From DASQHW01 sp038238245 (lineage in GTDB: Bacteria > Actinomycetota > Acidimicrobiia > IMCC26256 > PALSA-610), in contig JBBRXX010000018.1 in the NCBI GenBank assembly GCA_038238245.1, forward strand, positions 1-64,000: a DNA stretch of 64,000 bases, written 5' to 3'. The notes under the pieces are model-generated. The model was given only the letters and a program-made list of their open reading frames with translations, had not been told where the DNA came from and did no database searches. The translations under genes and the position numbers were made by a program. Positions 41,819 to 51,150 of this stretch are shown here, piece by piece (positions within the stretch are counted from its first letter, which is position 1; every line of letters begins with the position of its first letter).

Positions 41819-44344
41819 TCAGCGGCGCGCGAGGTTGGCAAGGTCTGCGGCGAACCGTTCGCGCTCTCGCTCGACCGTACGGCGATGTACACGCAGGCGA
41901 TCGAGGTGCTGTTCGATCATGCGCGAGGCCTCGGGCACGGGGTGCGCGCCGAGGAACGAGATCAGGTCGCCGGACGAGGCGTCGTCGACGAGCCACGTCG
42001 CGCCTTCGAGCATGCGCCCGACGAGCGAACCGCCGCACCGCGCGTGGATGTCGGTCCAGTGGTCGCGCACGAACGCCCACGCCGCCGGTCCGTGCTCGCG
42101 GTTGCGCAGCGTCCGTTGCAGGAGGAACGGAGAGTTCTGGGATTTCACCGTCTCCGAGAGCGCGAGCTCGTCGGTGCGGAGCACCAGCTCTTCGGACGGG
42201 AAGTCGCCGAGCGCGTAGAGGTACCGCAACTGCTCTTGCGGGCCTGCTCCGGCCGATCCCCTGGTTGCCCGGCGGAGGTACTCCTCGTAGTCGTCCGCGG
42301 ACCCGTGGCTCGCGACGATGCCGACGCACGCGGCGGAGACGTCCGCGTCGGCACCCTCCGGATGGCCGACGACCTCTCGGGCGCGCGCGATGGTCTCGGG
42401 GTCGCCGACGCACGCGCCCATGAGATTGAGCACCGTGCCCCGGAGCTGCCGGACGCGATAGTCGTCCTCGGGCCGGGGTTGCCACCCGAGCCGCTCCGCT
42501 GCCGGTCGAACAACGCGCGCGAGCACCGTCATGTACCGCTCGAGGGCGTCGCCTTCGACGAGGTGCGAGCCCGCTCGCAGGTGCGAGGACAGTGCCCGCC
42601 ACACGACGAGGTCCTCTTCGCCCGCGAGACGGAGCGCGGTCTCCAGGAACTCTGTCGCAGTCGCCGCGCCGGCGAGCACCGCCGCCCACAGGTCGTCCAC
42701 CAGCGCGAAGCGTTCGAGCGGTTGCAGCACGCCTGCGTCGAGCAATTGCTCGCGCCAGTCGTTCGGGTACGCGACTCGATAGAAGCCTTCGCCGCCCGCG
42801 TTCAGCACCACGATCGCGTCGTCGGGGACGTCGAGCGCGACCGCATCGTCTTCGAGGAGCATCGAGCGTGTCTCGACGCGGCCGCCGCAGTGCACGCGGG
42901 CGAGCACCGGCACCACATAGCGCTCGTCGCCGCTCGGGGGTTCGTACGCGAACCGCTGCTGCACCACCCGGCCGTCGCGCGGCGCCAGCAACGGGAAGCC
43001 CGGCTGGAAGATCCACGAGTCCATGATGCGGCGGACGGGCCGGCCGGTCGCCTCCTCCAGCGCGTCCCAGAGATCGGTCGTCTCGGTGTTCGCGTACTGG
43101 TAGCGCTCCAGGTAGTGACGGACGCCGGCGCGGAACGCATCGCCGCCGAGCCATCGTTCGAGCATGCGCAGGACCGATCCGCCCTTTTGATACGTGAGGA
43201 TGTCGAACATGCCGTCGGCGTCCTCGGGCGTGCGCACCTCGTATTCCACGGTGCGGGTGCTCGGGAGCGCGTCCACCCCGAGCGCAGCCGCCCGGCCGAC
43301 CGCGAAGTCGTCCCAGGTACGCCACCGGGGCTCGTGGGCGTCGGTACCGAGGTGCTCCATGAACGTGGCGAACGCCTCGTTGAGCCAGATGCCGTTCCAC
43401 CACTTCATCGTCACGAGATCGCCGAACCACATGTGCGCGATCTCATGGACGATCGTGAGCGCGACGGCGGTCATCTCGTCGAGCGTGACCTCACGGGGAT
43501 CGACGAGCAGGCGGTTCTCGCGGAAGGTCACGCAGCCGAGGTTCTCCATCGCCCCGAAGGAGAAGTCGGGAAGCGCGACCAGGTCACACTTCTCCCCGGG
43601 ATACGGGATGCCGTAGTAGTCGGTGAAGAAGCGGAGGGCGAACGCGCCGACGTCGAGCGCGAAGTGCGTGAGGTGAGCGCGCCCGGGCGCGTGCGCGACC
43701 CGCACCTCGACCCCGCCGGCGTCGATCGGCGCGGTCACCTCCAGCGGCCCGACCACCCACGCGACGAGGTACGTCGACATCGGGATCGTGTCGGCGAAGG
43801 TGATGTGCGCGACGCCATCCCGCTCGGTGCGCGAGACCTCGGGTCCGTTCGAGAGGGCGAGAAGGTTCGTGTCGACGTCGAGGGTGATGCCGAACACGGC
43901 CTTGAAGTCCGGCTCGTCGAAGCAGGGAAAGGCGGCGCGGGCGTGCGGTGCCTCGAACTGTGTGGCGGCGAGCACCCGCTCGTTGCCCTCGTCGTCGACG
44001 AACGTGCTCCGGTAGAAGCCGAGGAGACCGGAGCTGATCGTGCCGCGGAACGACAGTTCGAGCTGCGCGGGCCCTGCTTCGAGCGGCCGTTCGGTTGTGA
44101 GCACGATCCGCTCGAGGTCGCCTTGGTATTCGAGCGTCGCCTTGATGGCCGCGCCCCGTTGTTCGACGCGCTCGATCTGCACGTCGAGCTCCTTGGCGTT
44201 GCACACGACCGTGTCGGACGGCTCGCTCAGCTCCACGGCGATGGTCACCGAGCCGGTGAAGGTGCTCGCGTCCAGGTCGGGCGCGATGGTGAGGTCATAG
44301 CGCTGCGGGCCGACGTGGCGCGGAAGGCGGAAGGCGTCGCTCAC
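41819..44344 (-). CDS. pepN: Aminopeptidase N (M1 family)
   Basis: 841-aa zinc aminopeptidase that removes N-terminal residues from peptides in the cytoplasm. It has GAMENLG (exopeptidase motif, near residue 265) and HEIAHMWFGDLVT with the downstream NEAFA glutamate, the HExxH-x18-E zinc site at about residues 299-322. A long helical C-terminal ERAP1-like domain completes it. The start is GTG at 44344, overlapping the stop of the AtuA C-terminal gene (GTGA), so it appears to be the last gene of that operon. Confidence 0.94.
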   Translation of the reverse strand: MSDAFRLPRHVGPQRYDLTIAPDLDASTFTGSVTIAVELSEPSDTVVCNAKELDVQIERVEQRGAAIKATLEYQGDLERIVLTTERPLEAGPAQLELSFRGTISSGLLGFYRSTFVDDEGNERVLAATQFEAPHARAAFPCFDEPDFKAVFGITLDVDTNLLALSNGPEVSRTERDGVAHITFADTIPMSTYLVAWVVGPLEVTAPIDAGGVEVRVAHAPGRAHLTHFALDVGAFALRFFTDYYGIPYPGEKCDLVALPDFSFGAMENLGCVTFRENRLLVDPREVTLDEMTAVALTIVHEIAHMWFGDLVTMKWWNGIWLNEAFATFMEHLGTDAHEPRWRTWDDFAVGRAAALGVDALPSTRTVEYEVRTPEDADGMFDILTYQKGGSVLRMLERWLGGDAFRAGVRHYLERYQYANTETTDLWDALEEATGRPVRRIMDSWIFQPGFPLLAPRDGRVVQQRFAYEPPSGDERYVVPVLARVHCGGRVETRSMLLEDDAVALDVPDDAIVVLNAGGEGFYRVAYPNDWREQLLDAGVLQPLERFALVDDLWAAVLAGAATATEFLETALRLAGEEDLVVWRALSSHLRAGSHLVEGDALERYMTVLARVVRPAAERLGWQPRPEDDYRVRQLRGTVLNLMGACVGDPETIARAREVVGHPEGADADVSAACVGIVASHGSADDYEEYLRRATRGSAGAGPQEQLRYLYALGDFPSEELVLRTDELALSETVKSQNSPFLLQRTLRNREHGPAAWAFVRDHWTDIHARCGGSLVGRMLEGATWLVDDASSGDLISFLGAHPVPEASRMIEQHLDRLRVHRRTVERERERFAADLANLARR

Positions 44345-44754
44345 GAGGGGGCAGCGTACGGGGCTGCTCCCGCACCGAGCAGGATCTCATCCGCCCAGGT
44401 GATCTCGGGGCGGGGGCGCCTGCGGTTCGCCATCGATGCGGGGACGTCGATCTCCATCCGCACGAGCGCACCACCGAGGGTCTTCCCGAGACTGTCGGCG
44501 CGCAGCGATCTCGGGCCGCCGCCGCCGAGCGCGCCCTGCATCACGAAGTTGAGCGCCCGGACGTTCGCGGCCTCGTAGCGATCGACGCGCCCTTTCACCA
44601 TCTCGCCGAAGTGCTCCTTCACCCGCGCCGCGGTCGCTTCCCGACGGATGAGCTCGTACGTCTCGTCGTCGTCGGCGAACAGCGCGACGTTGGCGATGTC
44701 GCCCTTGTCGCCGGCCCGGTAGCCGCACAGCTCGCGGAGCGCGAGTCGAGCCAT
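44341..44754 (-). CDS. AtuA-like C-terminal domain protein
   Basis: 137-aa protein matching the C-terminal part of full-length AtuA-type proteins. Marks are LCGYRAGDKGDIANVALF at the N-terminus and ALNFVMQGALGGGGPRSLRADSLGKTLGGALVRMEI. It begins one base after the stop of the larger AtuA-like gene, so the two polypeptides probably form one functional unit. Its ATG at 44754 is certain enough because the family begins here. AtuA is needed for acyclic terpene use in Pseudomonas, but its biochemical role is not settled. Confidence 0.75.
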   Translation of the reverse strand: MARLALRELCGYRAGDKGDIANVALFADDDETYELIRREATAARVKEHFGEMVKGRVDRYEAANVRALNFVMQGALGGGGPRSLRADSLGKTLGGALVRMEIDVPASMANRRRPRPEITWADEILLGAGAAPYAAPS

Positions 44755-44755
44755 G

Positions 44756-46141
44756 TCAGGCGTCCTCAACGACGACGCGTACTTCGGCATCGACCAGCCG
44801 CTTGTCGATGAGCGTCGGCCAGATCGACAACAGCTCGGTCGCGCTCCCACCGCCGCCCCGCCCGGCGCCGGTCATGCCCGCCGGCGGCGCCGACAGCGTG
44901 AGCGGCACCAGCTCGCGTCCCACGAGTCCCGCCGTGCGCTGATCCTCGCAACGCCAGGCGACGCGCAGCACGCACTCCGGCGGCTCGCACGCGTCAAGCG
45001 AATGCACGGGCACCGTCGGGCCGCCGAGCGCGTCGACACCCCAGTACTCGACACACCACTCGTCGATCCGCAGACCTGCCATCTCGACGCGCTTCACGAG
45101 GATCGCGGCGGTGGCCTTGGCCTTCTCGTACGCGTCGGGCCACGAGAACGCGACCCGGGCCTCGCCCGCCCAGCCCGCGTGTGACGCGAGCAGCAGCTTG
45201 TACGTGTCGGTCGCAGGACGGCCGCGCACACCGGTGATGCGGACCTGATCGTCGGGGAGGTCCTCGAAGCGGGCCGACGTGAAGTCGGCGACGACGTCGG
45301 GCGCGAGATAGCGGGCCGGGTCGTGCACCTCGTACAGCAGCTGATGGCGCAGCGTGTCGGTGCTGACGCGCCCGCCGGATCCGGCCGGTTTCGAGATCAC
45401 CGCGGTGCCGTCGGCGTCGACGGTTGCGATCGGGTACGGCAGGTCCCACGGGTGCCGCAGCGCCCACCAGTCACCCGAGTAGTTGCCGCCCAGGCTCTGG
45501 CCCGAGCACTCGAGGAGATGACCGACGAGGATGCCGGCCGCGAGACGATCCCAGTCGTCCCACTGCCACCCGTGGGCGTGCGCGCATGCGGCGAGGAACA
45601 GCGACGCGTCGGCGACGCGACCGGTGATCACCACGTCTGCACCCTCCGCGAGCGCGTCCACGATCGGTCGTGCGCCCAGGTACGCCGCCGCGAACAGCGC
45701 CGGCGCGGGGAACTGCGAGAACGGCTCGCCGGTGTCGAGGTGCGCGAACGCCTGACCACGGCCGTCGTGCAACTTTCCGAGGCGCGCCGTCACGTCGTCG
45801 CCGACGACCGTCGCGATCTTGATGCCGGTGACGCCGAGCTGGCGCGCGGTGTCCATCGCCACCCGCCCGGCTGCCGTCGGATTGATCCCGCCCGCGTTCG
45901 TGATCACCTTCGTCGTGCCGGCGGCCACGAACGGCAGCGCACGCGCGAGATACAGGGGAAGGTCGCGCGTGTAGCCGCGTGCCTCGTCGCGCTGCCGGTC
46001 CTTCTGCAGGATCGCGAGCGTGAGCTCCGCGAGCGCTTCGAGACAGAGATAGTCGACGCCTTCGGCGAGGAGCGCGTCGACTGCCGCGGGGGTGTCGCCG
46101 TAGAACCCTTGACCGCCGGCAACCGTGATCGCGTCAGACAT
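44756..46141 (-). CDS. AtuA family protein (DUF1446)
   Basis: 461-aa protein of the acyclic terpene utilisation AtuA family. It has GGQGFYGDTPAAVDALL at the N-terminus, VITNAGGINP, KIATVVGDDV and the SCGQ-like HLLECSGQSLGGNY segment. The partner C-terminal domain is a separate gene just downstream. No citronellol or geranyl-CoA carboxylase genes are in the window, so use of terpenes cannot be claimed. The last 8 bp of the amidase gene overlap its start, which makes it part of the operon amidase-amidase-AtuA-AtuA C-terminal-PepN. Confidence 0.82.
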   Translation of the reverse strand: MSDAITVAGGQGFYGDTPAAVDALLAEGVDYLCLEALAELTLAILQKDRQRDEARGYTRDLPLYLARALPFVAAGTTKVITNAGGINPTAAGRVAMDTARQLGVTGIKIATVVGDDVTARLGKLHDGRGQAFAHLDTGEPFSQFPAPALFAAAYLGARPIVDALAEGADVVITGRVADASLFLAACAHAHGWQWDDWDRLAAGILVGHLLECSGQSLGGNYSGDWWALRHPWDLPYPIATVDADGTAVISKPAGSGGRVSTDTLRHQLLYEVHDPARYLAPDVVADFTSARFEDLPDDQVRITGVRGRPATDTYKLLLASHAGWAGEARVAFSWPDAYEKAKATAAILVKRVEMAGLRIDEWCVEYWGVDALGGPTVPVHSLDACEPPECVLRVAWRCEDQRTAGLVGRELVPLTLSAPPAGMTGAGRGGGGSATELLSIWPTLIDKRLVDAEVRVVVEDA

Positions 46142-47567
46142 GCACGGGTGGGAGTCGATCGGCCCACGGCCGCGCCTGCTCGAGCTGCGACGCGACGCGC
46201 AACAACACGTCCTCGCGTCCGTACGCGGCTTGCAGGTGTGAGCCGATCGGGAGGCCGTCTGCGTTCCAGCCCAGCGGCAACGAGATCGCGGGCTGGCCGG
46301 TCATGTTGCCGAGTGGGGTGAACGGCACGAACGTGCCGGCACGGATGAACCCGAGCATCGGGTCTTCGGGCGTCTGGAACGTGCCGAGCGGCACCGGCGG
46401 CTCACCGAGTGTCGGGGTGAGCAAGAGGTCGTAGCCGGACGCGTGCCACTCCGCGATCTTGCGCCCGAGCTCCACCGCCGCGTGCTTGGCGTCGACGTAG
46501 TCGGGCGCGCTCACCGAACGTCCGAGCTCGACGAGCGTCCACGTGAGCGGCTCCACGTCCGCGGCGGTGACCTCCCGACCGACCTTCCGCTCCCAGTAGC
46601 GAATCGTGTACACGAGGTTCGCGGCCCAGAGCACGGTGAATTGGTTGACGAGCGCGCCGTCGACGAGCGCGGCCGGGAACGCTTCCTCGACGGTGTGGCC
46701 GAGGGATTCCAACACCGCTGCCGTTTCCCGCGCGGCGGTGACACAGTCGGCGTGGATCTCGCCGGTCTCGAGCGGGTTGTGCGTGAGCAGACCGATCCGG
46801 AGCTTGCCGGGTGGCGCGCCGACCTCCTCCACGTACGGCCGCGCCGGGGAAGGTGCGCGCACGGTGTCGCCGGTTGCGCCGCCCTGCAACGCGTCGAGCA
46901 CGCCCGCGGTGTCGCGCACGCTGCGCGTCACGCACAGCTCGACGGGGAGGAGATCGTCGACCACGCTGAAGTCCGGCATGAGCGATGTGCGACCACGCGA
47001 CGGCTTCAGCCCGACGAGGCCGCAACAGCTTGCAGGAATGCGGATCGAACCGCCGCCGTCGTTCGCGTGGCCGACGGGCACGATGCCCGACGCGACCGCG
47101 GCGGCGGAACCACCGCTCGAGCCACCCGGCGTGCGCCCGGTGTCCCACGGGTTGCGGGTCGGTCCGTACGCGAGCGGTTCGGTGGTCGGGACGAGTCCCA
47201 GCTCCGGCGTGTTCGTACGGCCGATGCACACGAAGCCGGCGTCCAGGTATCGCTGCGCGAGTGCGTCAGTGTGGTCGGAGTGCCAGCGCGCGTCGCGCAG
47301 GAACTTCATGCCTTCGTGGATCGGGTCACCTTCGATCGCGGCGAACAGGTCCTTCAACACGAGCGGGACGCCGCGGAAGGGGCCCTCGGGCAGCGGGCCA
47401 CGAGCCTGTGCTCTCGCCTGGTCGTACAGCGGATGAATGATCGCGTTCAGCTCCCCGTTGACCTTCTCGGCGCGCGCGATCGCGTCGTCGACGAGCTCGA
47501 GCGGCGAGGCCTCGCCATTCCGTACCAGCTCCGCTTGCGCCGTCGCGTCGAGATACGAGCCGGCCAT
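46134..47567 (-). CDS. Amidase-signature enzyme A
   Basis: 477-aa amidase. The triad is visible as VLKD (Lys), GGSSGGS (cis-Ser) and DGGGSIRIPAS (nucleophilic Ser). GGGAGGT precedes the ATG at 47567. It is close in sequence to the amidase encoded directly upstream, with the same N-terminal phrase ELVRNGEASPLELVD, and the two are clearly a tandem duplication. The family cleaves many amides, so the substrate cannot be named. Confidence 0.88.
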   Translation of the reverse strand: MAGSYLDATAQAELVRNGEASPLELVDDAIARAEKVNGELNAIIHPLYDQARAQARGPLPEGPFRGVPLVLKDLFAAIEGDPIHEGMKFLRDARWHSDHTDALAQRYLDAGFVCIGRTNTPELGLVPTTEPLAYGPTRNPWDTGRTPGGSSGGSAAAVASGIVPVGHANDGGGSIRIPASCCGLVGLKPSRGRTSLMPDFSVVDDLLPVELCVTRSVRDTAGVLDALQGGATGDTVRAPSPARPYVEEVGAPPGKLRIGLLTHNPLETGEIHADCVTAARETAAVLESLGHTVEEAFPAALVDGALVNQFTVLWAANLVYTIRYWERKVGREVTAADVEPLTWTLVELGRSVSAPDYVDAKHAAVELGRKIAEWHASGYDLLLTPTLGEPPVPLGTFQTPEDPMLGFIRAGTFVPFTPLGNMTGQPAISLPLGWNADGLPIGSHLQAAYGREDVLLRVASQLEQARPWADRLPPVHV

Positions 47568-47592
47568 CACACCTCCCGGTGACGCATGACGA

Positions 47593-49023
47593 TCACCCGT
47601 GCAACGCCGGGCGGCGGTCGGACCACGGCGCGGTCTGTTCGATCTGGGCGGCGAGCCGGAGCAGCACGTCTTCGCGGTATGGCGCGCCGACGAGTTGCAC
47701 CCCGACCGGCAGGCCTGCCGGCGTCCAGTGCATCGGGACCGAGGCAGCCGGCTGGCCGGTGATGTTGAAGGGAGCGGTGAAGATGGCGAACGGCAACAGC
47801 CGCGCGCCGTCGGTCTCCGGCCGGATGAGGTCCCCGAGCTCGGGCGGGGGCTCGGCGCACGTCGGCGTGAGCAGCACGTCGAAGCCGTCGTCGAGCCACC
47901 ACGCGATCGCGCGACGCGTCCACGCGTGCATCTTCGACAGCGCGCGCACGTAGTTGCCGGCATCGAGCGCCGCGGACCCCTCGAAGTTGGCCCACGTCGA
48001 CGGTTCCATGTCGTCGGGCGTGAGGGCCCGGCCGATCTCGGCTTCGATCGCGAGCAGGTCGGCGCGCAGCCCCGACAACATGACGGCGCCGAAGGTCTCG
48101 AGCGAGGCGCCGTCGTCGAGGGCGGCGGGCGCGTCGTCGACGACGGTGTGACCGAGCGACTCGAGCATCGCGGCGGCCTTGTCGACCGCGGTGACGCATT
48201 CGGCGTCGACCTCGGCGAGACCGAGCGGCGCGAGGCGTCGCACCCCGATCCGCAGCTTCGCGGGCGCGGTCTCGACCTCGTCGGCATAGGCCCGCGCCGG
48301 CGGCGGCGCGGTGTACCAGTCGCCGGTCATGTAGCCCTGCAAGACGTCGAGCACGGCCGCGCTGTCGCGCACGCTGTGGGACACGACGTGCCGCATCACG
48401 AGTCCTGCCCATGCCTCGGCCTCGTCGGGGCCGAGCGAGACGCGACCGCGCGAGGGCTTGAGCCCGAAGAGCCCGCAGTGGCTCGCGGGAATACGGATCG
48501 AGCCGCCGCCGTCACCCGCGTGCGCGACCGGCACCATCCCGCTGGCAACGGCCGCGCCCGAGCCGCCGCTCGAACCTCCCGTGCTGTGGTCGCGGCTCCA
48601 GGGATTGCGCGCCGGCCCGTAGGCCTGCGGCTCCGTCGTCGTCATCAACCCGAACTCCGGGGTGTTGGTCTTGCCGACGATCACGAAACCCGCCGACTCG
48701 AGCTTCTCGAACAGGTAGCTCGTCGTCGACGCGACGTTGCGCCGTTCCTTCAGCAACGCGTTGCCGGCGTGATACGGCGCGCCGGCGAGCGTGCCGTCGA
48801 GGTCCTTCACCACGATCGGCACACCCCGGAACGGGCCGTCGGGCAGACCGGCGGTTGCGGCGGCGCGCGCCCGCTCGAACAACGGATGGATGACCGCGTT
48901 CAACTCGCCGTTGAGCTTCTCGATGCGCGCGATCGCCGCGTCGACGAGCTCGAGCGGCGAGGCCTCACCGTTGCGGACGAGCTCGGCCTGGGAACTCGCG
49001 TCGAGGGCGGCGAGGTCGGTCAT
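47593..49023 (-). CDS. Amidase-signature enzyme B
   Basis: 476-aa amidase, the first gene of the operon that runs to PepN. The triad is VVKD (Lys), GGSSGGSGAAVA (cis-Ser) and DGGGSIRIPAS (nucleophile). It is a paralogue of the downstream amidase but differs in the middle and C-terminal thirds (for example ITGQPAASVPMHW against MTGQPAISLPLGW), so the two may have different substrates. A TACCGT hexamer lies 6 bases before the ATG at 49023. It is divergent from the DUF1361 gene. Confidence 0.88.
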   Translation of the reverse strand: MTDLAALDASSQAELVRNGEASPLELVDAAIARIEKLNGELNAVIHPLFERARAAATAGLPDGPFRGVPIVVKDLDGTLAGAPYHAGNALLKERRNVASTTSYLFEKLESAGFVIVGKTNTPEFGLMTTTEPQAYGPARNPWSRDHSTGGSSGGSGAAVASGMVPVAHAGDGGGSIRIPASHCGLFGLKPSRGRVSLGPDEAEAWAGLVMRHVVSHSVRDSAAVLDVLQGYMTGDWYTAPPPARAYADEVETAPAKLRIGVRRLAPLGLAEVDAECVTAVDKAAAMLESLGHTVVDDAPAALDDGASLETFGAVMLSGLRADLLAIEAEIGRALTPDDMEPSTWANFEGSAALDAGNYVRALSKMHAWTRRAIAWWLDDGFDVLLTPTCAEPPPELGDLIRPETDGARLLPFAIFTAPFNITGQPAASVPMHWTPAGLPVGVQLVGAPYREDVLLRLAAQIEQTAPWSDRRPALHG

Positions 49024-49029
49024 CGCCGC

Positions 49030-49035
49030 ACGGTA
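49030..49035 (-). promoter_or_regulatory. -10 element of amidase operon
   Basis: TACCGT on the minus strand lies 6 bases before the ATG at 49023, another leaderless-type layout. Confidence 0.4.
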
Positions 49036-49068
49036 CTCCGGCCCCTGTCACGGACGCGAGAGCCCGCG

Positions 49069-49074
49069 TAGGAT
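49069..49074 (+). promoter_or_regulatory. -10 element of DUF1361 gene
   Basis: TAGGAT lies 7 bases before the GTG at 49082. Confidence 0.4.
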
Positions 49075-49081
49075 TCCTTCC

Positions 49082-49705
49082 GTGGGGCTGCTCCGGTTCG
49101 GGCCCGCGCACGGCTTTCCGGTGCACGTTCCCGTCCACCACTTCATGATCTGGAACGTGCTCCTCGCCACGGTGCCGGTCGCGCTCGCATTGGTGCTGTT
49201 CCGGCGGCGGGAACGCGGGTCGTCGTTCGTGTGGTGGTGCGGATTCGGTGCATGGGTGCTCTTCCTGCCGAACGCGCCGTACATCCTCACCGACGTCGTG
49301 CACATGGTCGACGACGTCCAGGCCACACCATCGCGACTTCGCGCATACGAGATCCTCGGTGTCTACGGCGTGTTCTTCGCGGTGGGGCTGGCCTCGTATG
49401 TGATCTCGCTCCAGCTCTTCCGCCGCTTCATGCATCGCGTCGCGCCCCCGAGCATTGTTGCGCCGGTGATGCTCACGCTGCACGGACTGTGCGTGGTCGC
49501 GATGTACCTCGGTCGCTTCGTGCGCCTCAACAGCTGGGACGCGGTCCTCGCGCCCGGCGCCGTTGCCGCCTCGGTAATAGGTGTCCCGCGCGCGTCGACC
49601 GTGGCGTTGCTCGCGTCGATGTTCGTCGTCGTGGGTGCCGGCGCGTTCGCGACCGCGGTCGTGGGTTCAAAGGTCCTCGCCGAGGTTCGGCGCCTCGCGT
49701 CCTAG
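49082..49705 (+). CDS. DUF1361 membrane protein
   Basis: 207-aa integral membrane protein with about six hydrophobic segments. The family pattern is visible in the loop GFGAWVLFLPNAPYILTDVVHM, and LGRFVRLNSWD is also typical. The function of DUF1361 proteins is unknown. The start is GTG at 49082, behind a TAGGAT hexamer. Its last 4 bp overlap the converging PLP enzyme gene. I find nothing that links it to the neighbours. Confidence 0.8.
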   Translation: MGLLRFGPAHGFPVHVPVHHFMIWNVLLATVPVALALVLFRRRERGSSFVWWCGFGAWVLFLPNAPYILTDVVHMVDDVQATPSRLRAYEILGVYGVFFAVGLASYVISLQLFRRFMHRVAPPSIVAPVMLTLHGLCVVAMYLGRFVRLNSWDAVLAPGAVAASVIGVPRASTVALLASMFVVVGAGAFATAVVGSKVLAEVRRLAS

Positions 49706-50712
49706 CAGGACCAGCCGCGCAGATCGACCGGCCACTCCTCGACGACCTGGGCGTCGAGACCGGGACCATCGGCGATGTGCAGTCGTTCGTGCAGCGCAAC
49801 CGTCGGGTCGACGTGCGCGGGCCATACGAGCACGCGGTCGCCGACGCGCACGGTCGTGTCGGACGCGAACGTGAGGTGCTCGTCGGAGCAGAACCACACG
49901 GTGCCGTCCTCCACGGTCGGGTTGCCGTGGTCCATGCTGTGTGCCTTCAGCCCGCAATCGGCAACCGCCCATTTGTCGCCGGCGTGGATCACCGACGCCG
50001 CGATCACGAGCGCGGGAACGAACGGCAGACCCAGCTTCGCGTAGGCGGCGTCCATCAACGCGTAGGAGCCGGCTTGGATCTCGGTCGCCGCGGTGTTGAC
50101 GTCGTACGTGCCGGTGCCGCCGGCCGAGACGACGTCACCGCCGACCGCCGCGTGCGCGGCGAGCAACTGCGTCATCGCGGCGCCGGTCTTGGCCGTGCGG
50201 TCCTCGCGGTCCTCGAGGCCCACCACATGACCCTCGTATCCCATCACGCCGCGCACGGAGAGCCCGGCGCCGCGAGCGCGCCCGGCGAGGCGGGCCGCGT
50301 CGCCGGGTGCACAGCCACAGCGGGGCATGCCGACGTTGACGTCGACCAGCACCTCGCGGATGCCGTTCGCGGCGGCGGCATCGACGGTCGCGTCGCTGTC
50401 GACGGCGACCGTGACGCGTGCGCCGCAGTCGGCCATCGTCCGAAGCCGCGTCGCATCCGCGACCTCGTTCGCGAGCAGCAGGTCTTCGCGCATGCCGGCC
50501 CGGCTCATGCCGATGATCTCGCGCGGCGTCGCGCAGGTGAACGTCGAGTGGCCGCGCACCGCTTGCTCGCGCGCCAGCGCGGTGCACTTGTGCGCCTTGA
50601 CGTGCGGTCGCAAGCGGCTCCCGGGCAACGCCCCAGCCATGGTGTCGAGGTTGCGCGCCAGCGCGGCACCGTCGACGACGAGCGCCGGTGTCGGGAGGTC
50701 GGCGACGCGCAT
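49702..50712 (-). CDS. DSD1/D-threonine aldolase-type PLP enzyme
   Basis: 336-aa fold-type III PLP enzyme (alanine racemase N-terminal domain). The PLP lysine is in RPHVKAHKC near residue 40. The C-terminal domain has WAVADCGLKAHSMDHG and the metal-type pair SDEHL (His) with a late cysteine (DLRGWSC), seen in metal-dependent D-serine dehydratases and D-threonine aldolases. The reaction is probably cleavage or dehydration of a D-hydroxyamino acid. The ATG at 50712 gives MRVADLPTPALVVD, the usual start. Confidence 0.83.
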   Translation of the reverse strand: MRVADLPTPALVVDGAALARNLDTMAGALPGSRLRPHVKAHKCTALAREQAVRGHSTFTCATPREIIGMSRAGMREDLLLANEVADATRLRTMADCGARVTVAVDSDATVDAAAANGIREVLVDVNVGMPRCGCAPGDAARLAGRARGAGLSVRGVMGYEGHVVGLEDREDRTAKTGAAMTQLLAAHAAVGGDVVSAGGTGTYDVNTAATEIQAGSYALMDAAYAKLGLPFVPALVIAASVIHAGDKWAVADCGLKAHSMDHGNPTVEDGTVWFCSDEHLTFASDTTVRVGDRVLVWPAHVDPTVALHERLHIADGPGLDAQVVEEWPVDLRGWSC

Positions 50713-50775
50713 CACGCGCCCCACGCGTCAGAGAGCCTGGGGTCGGCGGTCAACGTCACTGCGCGAGGATGGCAC

Positions 50776-51150
50776 GTGTCTCCGACCCCTGCCGAAGCCC
50801 GCACGCCGACGACCCGCGACTGGCACACGGGGGAATTGCCCGCGACGCCCCAGCGCGACTTCCTGATCCCGGCCGAACGGTGGGTCGAGGCGCCGCCCGA
50901 GCTACGAGCGCTCGGCGCCGACTTCGGCATCGATCTCGTCGCGTACAAGCGGCGCATCGGCCGCTATCTCTTGTGGCGCGCGGGTCCGGCGGTCCGCGCC
51001 GACGCCCGCTACATGGCGATCGCCGCGGACGATGCCGCCGAGCAATGGACCTTTCGCCTGTTCGCCGACGGCCATGGCGAGGGCGCCGCGCCCGATGGCC
51101 GCGTGCACATCCGGTTCCGCACCTGGAAAGAGGCGTTGCGTGACTCCTGA
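50776..51150 (+). CDS. Hypothetical protein, 124 aa
   Basis: I do not recognise a family. The N-terminal 30 residues are Pro/Thr-rich (SPTPAEARTPTTRDW), followed by a compact part with LVAYKRRIGRYLLWRAGPA and ARYMAIAADDAAEQWTFRLF, likely mixed alpha/beta. There is no signal peptide. GTG at 50776 has GAGG 7 bases upstream. The last 11 bp overlap the methyltransferase start, so the two are probably one transcript and the small protein may act with it. Confidence 0.6.
   Translation: MSPTPAEARTPTTRDWHTGELPATPQRDFLIPAERWVEAPPELRALGADFGIDLVAYKRRIGRYLLWRAGPAVRADARYMAIAADDAAEQWTFRLFADGHGEGAAPDGRVHIRFRTWKEALRDS

Noticed and set aside
44353..44358. TACGCT 8 bases before the pepN start as a promoter
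   Set aside because: It lies within the coding end of the AtuA C-terminal gene and pepN is coupled to it by overlap, so it may be chance.
41774..44578. Very long open frame opposite pepN
   Set aside because: Antisense to an intact aminopeptidase with all zinc motifs; the translated text has no protein family features.
44341..44758. Frameshift or nonsense mutation splitting AtuA
   Set aside because: The second gene has its own ATG and the split AtuA arrangement is, to my knowledge, common in actinobacteria, so a broken gene is unlikely.
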